Positions 1-9,450 of a DNA stretch of 64,000 bases are shown here, piece after piece. Each line of letters begins with the position of its first letter. Positions within the stretch are counted from its first letter, which is position 1. A program made the position numbers and the translations under genes. A model generated the notes under the pieces. The model ran no database searches, had not been told where the DNA came from, and saw only the letters and a program-made list of their open reading frames with translations. This DNA comes from Magicicada septendecula. Its lineage: Eukaryota > Arthropoda > Insecta > Hemiptera > Cicadidae. The stretch lies in NCBI GenBank assembly GCA_034769895.1, contig CM068371.1:407013969-407077968 (forward strand). Direction: 5' to 3'.

Positions 1-1017
1 ATACAAAATACAGTGAATATTATAGATAAGCGTAACGTGCAAGTTGAGTGTTTAAATAATAATAATTTTATATCAATTGAACAAAGCATAACGAATGTCA
101 AAGATGAATTAAATGTAGAGATTAGTAAAAAACTTAATAGTGTTACTGAACAAGTAGTAATAACTAGAGATATGAATAGTGATATTGATTTGGAATTGTT
201 TAATTGTGAAAATAGGGGGGTACACCTGATGCAGTTTTTAAATAGAGTTAAAGAATTCAATCAGTTTCATCAAAGTAGTTGGGAAGTACAGTTGTTAAAG
301 ATAATGAAGTGTTTTAGAGGGAATTCCGTGGTATGGGCGGAGGTACATAAAGTAGACTGGGTAAATTATCAGAGTTTTGAGACGGGATTTAGAGAGAAAT
401 ATTGGTCAGAAGAAGAACAAGAAATATTACGGAGTAAAATTATGGAACCAGGTAATTTTGGGACCCAAGGGGGTAACGTAACTATGTACGTAATGCGACT
501 ATACAATGAGGCAAAATATTTAGAGCCACCGTTACCGTTCCGATCATTCATCCGTCACATAAGTAAGCATTTGCCGAGAGAAATACAAATTACATTAATG
601 ACACGAGAAATTATAGAAATCACGGAACTAGAAAAAATATTAGATATATTCCAGAATATAAGAGAACGGGACATGAATAGGCGTATAAACACACCGGCGT
701 CACATATAAATGGGAATTATAATCAACCCAGGGGAATGCCCAACTTTCACCGAGGGGCATGTGGGGGAAATAGTGATAATAGAGGCGAGGGTTGGAGATG
801 TGCCGATTGTAATGTTGAAAACTATGCTATAAGAACAACCTGTTTTAGATGTCACAAACTGAGAGAATGTCAACGCAGTGAGAGAACGTACCATCAACAG
901 AATCAGCCGCAGAGAGGAGTAGAGAACACCAGAGGAGCACCGAGGGGAAATGGAAGCGGGAACAGAGGCAGAGGAGGATATAATCAAGCTGTGGCAGGTC
1001 CATCCACGGGAAACTAG
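1..1017 (+). CDS. Gag polyprotein (5'-partial) with RanBP2-type zinc finger
   Basis: The frame is open from the window edge to TAG at 1015-1017, so the true start is upstream. Counting from position 13, the first 70 residues are polar and helix-prone. Residues about 70-220 fit a retrotransposon capsid region, with a tryptophan-containing core (SWEVQLL, KVDWVNY). Instead of a CCHC knuckle there is one zinc finger at 793-852: W261, C263, C266, N270, C277, C280, which is the W-x-C-x2-C-x3-N-x6-C-x2-C pattern of RanBP2-type fingers. A Gly/Arg/Asn-rich tail follows (RGG-like, 900-1000). RanBP2-type fingers are known to bind single-stranded RNA in other proteins, so genome-RNA binding is inferred here. 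Gag shares its frame with the protease. Confidence 0.8.
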   Translation: MQNTVNIIDKRNVQVECLNNNNFISIEQSITNVKDELNVEISKKLNSVTEQVVITRDMNSDIDLELFNCENRGVHLMQFLNRVKEFNQFHQSSWEVQLLKIMKCFRGNSVVWAEVHKVDWVNYQSFETGFREKYWSEEEQEILRSKIMEPGNFGTQGGNVTMYVMRLYNEAKYLEPPLPFRSFIRHISKHLPREIQITLMTREIIEITELEKILDIFQNIRERDMNRRINTPASHINGNYNQPRGMPNFHRGACGGNSDNRGEGWRCADCNVENYAIRTTCFRCHKLRECQRSERTYHQQNQPQRGVENTRGAPRGNGSGNRGRGGYNQAVAGPSTGN

Positions 1018-1194
1018 AAGAGACAATGGGGAACTGGGCCCAGCCATTGTCGGAGGAGAACCTGGGAGTCCAAGAGAAGTGTAACTACCGAAGCAATATA
1101 ATTATTAAGGACATGGCGGAGGAGTTACTGGAGGAGGGAGGACGATGCAGAAATTACAGAGACCAAAACCAGATTGACGGAGGTAGTTGTAACC

Positions 1195-1734
1195 ATGGAA
1201 GGTAAGAATTATAAAACCTTAATTGACACAGGGAGTGAAATATCAGTAGTTTCAGAGAATGTACTGGGTGAATGATAAAGGGTAAACAAAAATATTCTAT
1301 CATTACCAGTTGCGGGCGTAACATTAGTAGGGGTAACTGGAGTACGAAGTAAAAGAGTTACTAAACAAGTACAATTAAACATATACATTAATGAAATAGA
1401 ATTTGAGAATACTTTTCTAGTAGTTAAGGGTTTGAATTTAGACATAATTCTGGGAAACGATTTTTTGGAGAGAAATAAAGTAATAATTGATTTTAACAAG
1501 AGAATAGTAGAATTTAAGAGAGGGGATGAACCAGTCAGGGTAAGTTTCAAGAGGGTGTTAGATAAAGTTAGAGTTACGGGGGTAAAGATGATACGAAACC
1601 GAGTAGGCGAGGGAATTATAGAAACAAGAGTGAATGTATGTCAAGAGAGTGAGAGAGTAGAGAATGAGGAGAGAGTATGGGAAAATAGGGCAGATAAATG
1701 TTTTAATGAGGGTGGAGTTGTAGGGAGTCCCCAA
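1195..1734 (+). pseudogene. Retrotransposon aspartic protease, interrupted by stops
   Basis: This frame holds the active-site motif LIDTGSE (near 1222) and the flap-side motif ILGNDFL (near 1447), the paired signatures of a retropepsin, which would cleave Gag-Pol. Two adjacent stop codons (TGA TAA at 1273-1278) interrupt it shortly after the active site. The reading frame then stays open to a TGA at 1735-1737, beyond which the RT continues in the same frame. Spacing between the two motifs fits a normal retroviral-type protease. The segment after the flap motif (residues up to SPQ) is a charged linker. The double stop is most easily read as decay. Confidence 0.75.
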
Positions 1735-1737
1735 TGA

Positions 1738-3230
1738 CAGGAGTTGTGGGCAGTTATTGAATGTTTTAGAGATGTGTTTGCTGAGCTGCCTGGAAAAGCC
1801 AGGGACTACGTATGCGAGTTGAAGGTTCGAGAACACTCACCCTACATGCAGAGAAGTTATCCAGTGCCGTTTTCAAAGAGGAGAGCAGTACAGGAAGAGT
1901 TGGACCGGATGATGGAAGGAGACATCATTGAAAGATCTATATCGCCGTACTCAAATCCGTTAGTAGTGGTCATCAAAAAGGATGGAAAGGTAAGATTGTG
2001 TTTAGACGCTCGAAAAATTAATCAGATTATAATACCTGACCGGGAGTCACCGGAAGCCATGAATGAAATTTTTCAAAAGTTTAGTGGAGTCAGATATATG
2101 ACATCCTTAGATTTAACAGCAGGCTACTGCCAAGTTCCATTAGCGCCAGAGAGCCGGAAATTTACTGCGTTTCTCTTCAATGGTAAGAACTATCAATTTA
2201 TGTGTCTGCCATTCGGACTGAACACTACCGTAGCCAGTTTTATAAAATGTTTAGATATGATTTTACAACCCATGGATTTAGATTTTTTAACTGTATATGT
2301 TGATGACATATTGATAGCATCAAGAACATTCTCTGAACATTTAGAACACATAGAATATGTATTAAATAAATTGCAACAAGGGGGATTAACTGTTAATTGG
2401 GATAAGTCAAAATTTCTCCAAACTGAGATACACTTTTTAGGTTTTATTATCACTCCCGAGGGTATTTTAGCAAATCCAGATAAAGTAGAAGCTATCATAC
2501 GTTTTCCAGAACCAAAAAATATCAAACAATTACAAAGCTTTTTGGGATTATGCAATTTTTATCGAAAATTTCAGAGAGATTATGCGCTTATTACCTCTAA
2601 ACTAAGTGCGGTTTTACAAAAGGACAAACAATGGAAATGGGGTGAGGAGGAAAGAATTGTGTTCAATGAAATTAAAGAGAAATTTATAAATATGATAATG
2701 ATGAATCACCCCGATTTTCAGAAAAAGTTTTATTTACAGACAGATGCCAGCAACATAGCCCTCGGTGCAGAACTCTACCAGGAGGGTGAGGATCAGGAGC
2801 ACCGAACCATCGCTTTTGCCAGCAGGACTTTATTGGCAGCGGAGAGGAACTACACAACAACAGAGAAAGAGTTACTGAGCATCGTCTTCGCATAAAGAAA
2901 TTCCGCACGTACCTGCTAGGAAACCAAACAGTCATCAGGACGGATCATAAGGCCTTATCATTTTTGAACACATGTAAGCTGACGCATAACAGATTAACCA
3001 GGTGGGTGCTAGCATTACAAGAATATCATTTTTCATGGGAATATATTAAGGGAACAGATAACAAAGTACCTGACACTCTGTCCAGGGTAGATACAGTAGA
3101 TAATAAGACAGGGAGAGATCTGAAAGAAATAGAAATTTTTCAATTAACAAGGGAAGATAGAATTTTTGGGGAGGAATTAAGGGAGTTAAAAACTTACAAA
3201 GATCAGAAAACAAATTGGGTAAGATAATAG
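1738..3230 (+). pseudogene. Reverse transcriptase and RNase H (pol), frameshifted
   Basis: RT begins around ELPGKARDYVC and contains SLDLTAGYCQVPL, LPFGL and the catalytic YVDD (2296-2307). The RNase H domain follows with TDASNIALG (near 2740), TTEKELLSIVFA and TDHKAL. It makes cDNA from the element RNA. The first frame ends at TAA 2893-2895; the protein continues in frame 3 from KKFRTYL onward, so about one base was lost near 2892. A second shift near 3215-3225 moves the reading frame before the integrase zinc region. Order and motifs are those of Ty3/gypsy, with LTR-type YVDD rather than the YADD seen in LINEs of this window. Confidence 0.88.
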
Positions 3231-4386
3231 CTAGTTTAGAGGCAGATATAAATGATTCAGAGTACAATACACATTTCCAAATATATAAGGGAATTCTGTT
3301 TAAGAAAGTAGAAGGGGGTGAACGGGATTGGAGGTTAATGATACCTGATGAGTTAGTAGATAGAATTATTTGGGATTGTCACATAAGATATGGTCATTTT
3401 GGTGCGAAAAATGTACTAATGTTTTAAAAGAGTCTTGTGTTTTCAAAAATATGGAGAAGAGAGTTAGAAGAGTATTAAGAGTTTGTGATTTGTGTCAAAA
3501 GTCAAAAGTGGTAAATTATAGGGTAGAAGGGGAAATGAAGTTTATTAAAGTTGAAAGACCTTTCAATTTAGTTGGGGTAGATTTGTATGGGCCATTGCCT
3601 AAAGGTAGAGGTGGAGTGGTATATATTTTTGTTGTTTTTGACACTTTTACTAAGTTTGTTAGATTGTACAGCGTAAAGAGAGCTACTAGCAAGGTATTGA
3701 GTGAAAAGATAACCAAGGACTACATGATCAACGTAGGTGAGCCGAAGGTAATTTTATCCGATCATGGACCGCAGTTCATCAGTGGTAAGTGGAGACAGAC
3801 TCTTGGCTGGGAAGGCATCATACCCAAGCATACGGCAGTTTACCATCCACAGTCGAACCAAGCAGAGCGGGTGATGCGAGAAATTGGGAGGATATTCAGG
3901 GCGTATTGTCACTCCAAACATTCAGAATGGCCTTTATACGTAAAGAAGGTGGAGGACTGGTTGAACAGCACTACCCACGATTCTACAGGATTTACACCAT
4001 ACGAACTAATCAAAGGAAACCGTCCACCCAGAATATTAGAACAACTTTTTGAATATCCACTGGAAGAAAGAATTATAGACAGGAACGTAAAAATACAACT
4101 TGCAAACGAGAGTCTACTCACTAAGGGAGAGAGAAGAAAGCGGAAACATGATGAAAAGGGTAAGTGGGTCAAATATGAGATAGGGCAGCAGTTAGTATTG
4201 GTAAGGAGACACAATTTGTCTAGCGCTCAAGATAAAGAAATAAAGAAATTTTTCCTATTATATGAAGGACCTTATGAGATTGTAGAAATAAAGATGAATA
4301 ATGCATATGTACTACGCAACCAAGTAACACAGGAGATAGTGGGCACGCAAAATGGTACAAATTTAAAATTATATTGGTCAAGGTAA
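3231..4386 (+). pseudogene. Integrase, frameshifted near its N-terminus
   Basis: The HHCC zinc-binding region is split. HIRYGHFGAKNV (frame 2, ends at TAA near 3427) carries the histidines and CDLCQKSKV (frame 1) carries the cysteines, so a third shift sits near 3420. The DDE core is complete in frame 1: D at 3580 (GVDLYGP), D at 3760 (LSDHGPQF) and E at 3865 (NQAERV), with the last two about 35 residues apart. A GPY/F-type motif (YEGPYEIVE) lies near the C-terminus, typical of Ty3/gypsy integrases. The enzyme would insert element cDNA into the chromosome. The stop at 4384-4386 appears genuine, and no envelope-like ORF follows. Confidence 0.88.
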
Positions 4387-6135
4387 AAATTTTATTTTTT
4401 GAATTGTAATATGTTATTTTATGTTTTCAGAAGGGACTCTCCCTCATTTTCGGGCGGTCACAACCTTACCAGTCCTGGCCGTGGTTTTCGGCAATTGGAG
4501 GCGGACCATGGTTGGCGGAGCTTCCTTCGGGTGGTGAAACAACGATGGTCCGGCTCCACCAAAATTGGTAAAGATTAGAAATTTCACCACAAATTGAACG
4601 GGGAGGGGGACCCATAAAGGTACGTGATACGAATTATTTTTTTAACACTCAAGGTGCAGCGGCTAGGTGTACCATATCACGTACCAGCACTGTTTTCGAG
4701 TGATTGTAAATAGTTATGGAGGCTATATTTCAAAAAGGCAGTGCATTCACAAACAAAATTTTTTAGTCTCATTGGTAAAAATAAATTTCACCAATGAGAG
4801 CAATTACAGAATATTTAAAAAAAGATGAGTTTTGCGGGGATGAGTTCGTGCTAGAGCAGACGGCGGGTTAGGATAAATGGGAAAGTAAGCGGAGTGGATT
4901 TGGTGTTAAGTGTAATAGAAAGAGAACGTGAATTCACGTAGTGTGTCTGCCCGAGCGCGAGCGCATCCCAGTGAAACCCCGTCTTTTCGGGCGATTACTA
5001 CCGTATTAGCTTTAAGGAATAAAATTAGCCTCCAACTTATCAATATATAATGTGGAATGTTTATAATTTTAAAATTATGTCAGTAGTTATAGTGTATTTT
5101 AGTAAATAAGTGACCATTATAATCATGAAATTTGTAGTACAAGCTAAGAAAAGCGAAAGGTTTGCTGTGTAAAAGTTAAAAATATAGATGTGTCTAAAAA
5201 ATGAAAAAAAATGAAAATAAATCAAGTAATTAATATACCTAAACATATAAGAGTTGACCTTCTGTGAATTGCAGTAACGGTGTCAGCGTGAACCTTATAT
5301 GTCTTTTGGTAGTTTCCCCACATTTCGGGCGGTCACGGTTTCACCAGGCCCTGGCCGTGGAATGATGTAAGTAGTTACAAAATTGGTGAATTTTGAAATT
5401 GAATCAGGGGGGTAACAGGGGAAACTACATAACTATGGAACAGCGACTATCGTCGAAGGTGTCGATGGTGCCATGATTAAGGGTGTGTGAATCATTTTAG
5501 TAGGATTACTGGTGTCCTCGGACATCAGTAATACCGAATTTTTATGTAACGCTGAACCAAGAATGGTATAGTCAGCGATTATACCTTATACATGTAACTT
5601 CAGTTCTTGGGGATGCAAATGGACGCCACAGTCCACCAGCAATAAGCAATAGTGTGTGTGGAAAAGGAGCTGGCAAGTATAAGCCAGGGTGGTATTAAGG
5701 GGGGACTTTAAGTAACGAGGTAGTGGGAGTGTAGCTGTAAATGCAGTGAGAGGGTGACGACCTCTGTAAACAGCGGGTGGTCAGCTTATAACACGACTCT
5801 ATAAAGAGAGTTGGGGGTTGACAATCCATAGAGCTGTTCAGTGCTATAGTATAGTATAGTATAGTAGTGTATAGTGTGTTTGTGTTGCTATGACTATGAC
5901 TCAATGAGTAGCAATGTAAGTCCCTATGAGAGCAACCAATTTTAAATGATAGAGTCAATTATAATGTTTTATTTGATTCAAAATTACTATTGTAATCGAT
6001 AGGCTGTTTAGGAGTAAGTGATTTAAATGTGATGTGCTGTGTGTAATGATTTCAGAAAACACTTTGCTAATACTTAAAAGACTTTCAAGTATATAAGATG
6101 TTTATCAGATTCTGTTTAGTATGTTTTATTGTGTC
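4387..6135 (+). other. Hairpin-rich untranslated region of element A
   Basis: No credible ORF. Several inverted repeats would fold in the RNA. GGTACGTGATA (4619-4629) pairs with 4675-4685. CTCATTGGT (4768-4776) pairs with 4790-4798. A 12-bp stem with a four-base loop lies at 5505-5532 (ATTACTGGTGTC / GACATCAGTAAT). A GC-rich motif TTTCGGGCGGTCAC followed by a CCGTGG arm occurs at 4448-4483 and 5323-5361, and again in element D near 63880. A short TATAG tandem run lies near 5846-5870. Confidence 0.6.
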
Positions 6136-6450
6136 TAAATATCACTATAATATTGACGACTCGGAACACTAAGTTTTTTATAATTAAAAACGTAAAGTTT
6201 TACCTTACAGCCTAAACCGGCTTTCACCTATAGAAGGCTTCATCAGAGGCTGTCGTTAGTAGCGCTGTTCGTCTTGTTGTTGGTGACGAGATAGTTTTTC
6301 GAAAGATTGAAGCTGTGTGTGTGTGTGTGTGTGGTGAGATGTGTTCGAATAATGCGTGCGATTAGTGTTCCGAGTCGTCAATATTATAGTGATATTTAGT
6401 TAAGTAACGGACACGTCATGGACAACGAAATCCAAGAATTTTATTGTGTC
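6136..6450. repeat. Inverted Penelope-like terminal fragments with hammerhead-like motif
   Basis: A perfect 37-bp inverted repeat lies at 6136-6172 and 6362-6398. The left arm continues inward, on the minus strand, into a CUGAUGA...GAAA core at about 6196-6250. The right arm continues outward into DNA (to about 6445) that is also found, inverted, at 25285-25340. At 25.3 kb the two parts are contiguous, so here two partial copies of one repeat lie head to head, as is common for Penelope-like pseudo-LTRs. It sits inside the untranslated part of element A and so is probably a later insertion. Assignment to Penelope is inference. Confidence 0.5.
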
Positions 6451-7964
6451 ATTATTGTTAGTATGTTAGGGGTAAGAATTATGAACATTTGTACTTTGTA
6501 TAATTTTGAAATGTATCAATAGAAAGGTCATTCACCTGACAAAGAAAATCAGCTGATTGCTGGAATTATAAATGTAGTATATCATGTAGAAAAGATTTGC
6601 AAACTTTTTAATGTAATTAAATGTTTGGATATAATTAAAATTGAATATAATTAATGTTTGAATAATAGATTTTCAATGTGTCAAAAGATTTTAATTTAAA
6701 TGATGGAAGTAATTTGAGATAGTTAAGAATTTTAAATGGTTTGTAAAAGGTAGAAGTTGGGTGATTATTATTTCATTAGGACATTTAGATCAGTCCAAGT
6801 TAAGTTTAGAAGGGGAGTTGAACAAAGTAAGATTGTTATGAATAAAAGTAATGTAGAAGTTGAGATGTAATAGTGACACAGTAGCTATGGGGAAAATATG
6901 TAGAGTAATGATTGATATATTGAGGTAATAAATAAATGGAGATATTTTGTAAACGAAAAGTGATGTAATGGGAGAGTAATTAGTTGATGGGGAATTTTGT
7001 AAGGGGGGTGGTGTGATAGTAAGTTAAGGGTAGAGAATGGTTGGTAGATATTTTGATAGATGGGTGTCATACTAGTTAAAGCTGTATTAGAGTCAGAAGG
7101 GGGGTAAGTATAAATGCCCAGTTAGTAAATTGAATACTTGAGTCACCCAAACTAATTGAGAAAGAAAATGTTAAAGGAAGAAAGTCATAGTCAAAATATA
7201 AAATTGATTGAAACAAGTGACAGATTTTAATAGAATTTGAGAATAATGTAAAGCTATAAAATGTGTGCTTTTTGGTCAATTTAAATGTAAATTCTATTGT
7301 TTATTGGAATAATAACCATGTTAATTTTAAATGTTTTATTGTATTATGTTATATTATGTTTGAAGATAAGAAATTTTAAAAATGTTTCATGTATTTTACA
7401 ATGTAACTTCGTGTAACATATGTATGTCAAGGTCGTTGACTTGACCCAGAAAGATCAGCTGATGGTTGATGTTATAGACAAGACCAGTTTCTAGCAATTG
7501 ATTGATGCAATTTGGTCGTTTAATTGAATTAAGTGATTTTAAATGTTTCTGAATATTGAGAAAAGTATATTTCGATAAATTTAAATTTTTTTTGGGAAAA
7601 AAAAAATTTTTCCGCCTGCCATATAAGTGATGTTTGAGTTTTAAATATACTATTGTTTATGTGTATTACTAGTGTTTTTATGGAATTACATTGTTTAATA
7701 TATATGTGTAACTAAGTGTTAGGATAAGTAAGCTTATGAGTTAATAACATGTTCAATGTTGTTTTTTTCTCTTTATGAGTATTAGGAGTAGTGAAGAAAA
7801 TTAATAGAGTTGATGGATTCATGTAACAGATTTTGTTTTTTTTTTTTTTTTGAGGAAGTAACTTAAATGAATTTTTTTAATTTAACGATAAATATTTTGG
7901 GAATTTTAAAGGATGAGTTTATTTAGAAAGTAATCATGAGTGTGTGTACGCGCCCAGTACTTGT
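6451..7964 (+). other. AT-rich untranslated region of element A, no gene seen
   Basis: Low-complexity, very AT-rich DNA between the inverted repeat and the conserved 3' block. No protein similarity was recognised in any frame. Short homopolymer runs are present (T-run near 7837, A-run near 7598). Confidence 0.5.
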
Positions 7965-8302
7965 TAAAGGCAACCCAGTATGCATGACAAGAGGGAACAT
8001 ATCGGTTGAGGATCTGGCATGGTGTAAGACCAAGGGTTTGGATTTTGGGGTGGAATGTTAGAAGGTTAGGTGCACTGTGGTGCGTGTCTGTTCGATTTTA
8101 TGGTGTTGGGATCTCGTATAGAGAAGTCCAGTGATCTCATTCAGGTGCCGCCGCAGTCGCCGAGCTAGGGGGGTAGTTTACCCATGAAGCGTTAAGAAAT
8201 TAATGGGGGGTTGTTGGCACCATATCCTCACCGATCCTCTTAGGGGTTTAGCAATGAGATTTCTTCTGTTTCGGCAGAAGATCTCTCATTGGGGGGGGGT
8301 AT
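7965..8302 (+). promoter_or_regulatory. Conserved 3' block with hairpin and polypurine tract (element A)
   Basis: This block ends at the 3' LTR. It holds the landmarks GAGAAGTCCAGTGA, a CACCATATCCTCACCGATCC box, a hairpin at 8253-8290 and a G-tract of nine to ten (8291-8299), the likely plus-strand primer. The hairpin has an outer stem AATGAGA/TCTCATT, a small internal loop, an inner stem TCTTCTG/CAGAAGA and loop TTTCGG. Elements B, C and F carry the same arrangement with compensating stem changes. Confidence 0.75.
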
Positions 8303-9450
8303 TGTAACGGGGCTAAAAGAGGGAGAGGGTTTTATTTTATTTTTAATATAAATTTGGTTTTCATCTGCGTGGTCAGTCCCATGGTAATTGAAATTGGCAT
8401 CGAACAAAGGAACTGTGAGGTGAAGTTGTGTAAGTAGTCGGTACAATGGAATGCGGCGTGTTGTCCACAACAGTTTAATTCCAAGAACTTCAGTGCGGTG
8501 TGACACACTCGTGCGCGCAACAACAACCAGGGGCGCGGACGAGACGCCAAGCATCCTCAACAGACTTTGTGAAAAAATGGCGAAACTATGAACGTTTTGG
8601 GCCATGCGCTCGGTAGCAGGCGGAAATAAAATTAAAATACGCCTATCTTAGTGACGTAACCAGTGGCAGTGAGATTTCGTCGACGTCCAACACACGTAAA
8701 TAATACGTGTTGTGTGTGCAGTGACGAGGACTTTAACACCAACAGGCATTGAGTTCCTCTCCAGCAAACCAAACATGATGGGAGAATTTTTGGTAGCGTT
8801 CCGCCCAGTCGACATACAATATAGGCCACGCGTGGTACTTATCAGTTTTCTGCCCAGGAAAATTTTCATATTTTTTAGGTCGGCCGACCAACCAAGTTTG
8901 TATCGGAGTTTGTAAAGCAGTATAAAAAAGTTGAGATTAATATGTAACGCCATAAAATCAAGTGAGTGCATAGTAAAAATGAACTAACCACCGTTTGGAC
9001 ATAGTGCAAGAAATTTACAGGACACGCCATGTGGTCGACAGTGACGCCGTTTCAGAAAGTAACAATATTCCTTTACACCTTTTCTTATGTTCTATAAAAA
9101 GGGGGTTTTAAAAGTCTGAATGTGAGAGTGTGGCAAGCTGGGTTCGCCTTGATTAATTAAAAGTATATTAGAATAAGAAAAATGTTTAAATAAATGGGCA
9201 TGTTGTATCTGTCTTAAAAAGGAGAGAAAAGTTAAGGTTTAGTTGAAATTTTATTTAAAATGAAATAATCATATAATAAAATTTTGAATTGCATCAAACA
9301 AAATGAGTGTAGCGTACGTTTGTTATGTAACCTTATAATCACACTTGCATTACACCGTTCGTGTGACGTAACCCTGGGCTGGAGGAAGATTAAAAGGTAA
9401 GTGGGCGAGAAATATTTTTGTGATTCAAATGTATTAAATTAATCGTAACA
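8303..9450 (+). repeat. 3' LTR of element A (1148 bp)
   Basis: It starts TGTAACGG directly after the polypurine tract and ends CGTAACA, giving the usual TG...CA termini. A splice-donor-like GGTAAGT lies at 9396-9402, 54 bp before the end, matching the other LTRs here. A GTCACACGAAC-like box typical of this LTR group is present (GTTCGTGTGACGTAACCC at 9357-9374, inverse sense). The left LTR is outside the window, so identity and target duplication cannot be tested. Confidence 0.75.

Larger units (their letters stand above)
1..9450 (+). mobile_element. Ty3/gypsy LTR retrotransposon (element A), cut by the left window edge
   Basis: The order gag, protease, reverse transcriptase, RNase H, integrase, long untranslated region, polypurine tract, 3' LTR is that of a Ty3/gypsy (Metaviridae-type) element. 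The 5' LTR lies left of the window. Gag, protease and the first part of RT share one frame, and pol then shifts frame three times, so the copy is dead. The 3' LTR runs from TGTAACGG (8303) to CGTAACA (9450). The DNA right of the LTR is the interior of a LINE, so element A probably inserted into that LINE; the other half would lie left of the window. The 3' block at 7965-8302 is shared with elements B, C and F. Confidence 0.9.

Noticed and set aside
1735-1737. UGA read as selenocysteine in the pol frame
   Set aside because: No selenoprotein context and no SECIS element sought or seen; readthrough or decay explains it more simply.
4387-8302. An envelope gene after the integrase of element A
   Set aside because: No ORF of useful length, no signal peptide or membrane segment in the plus strand; the region is hairpin-rich and AT-rich.
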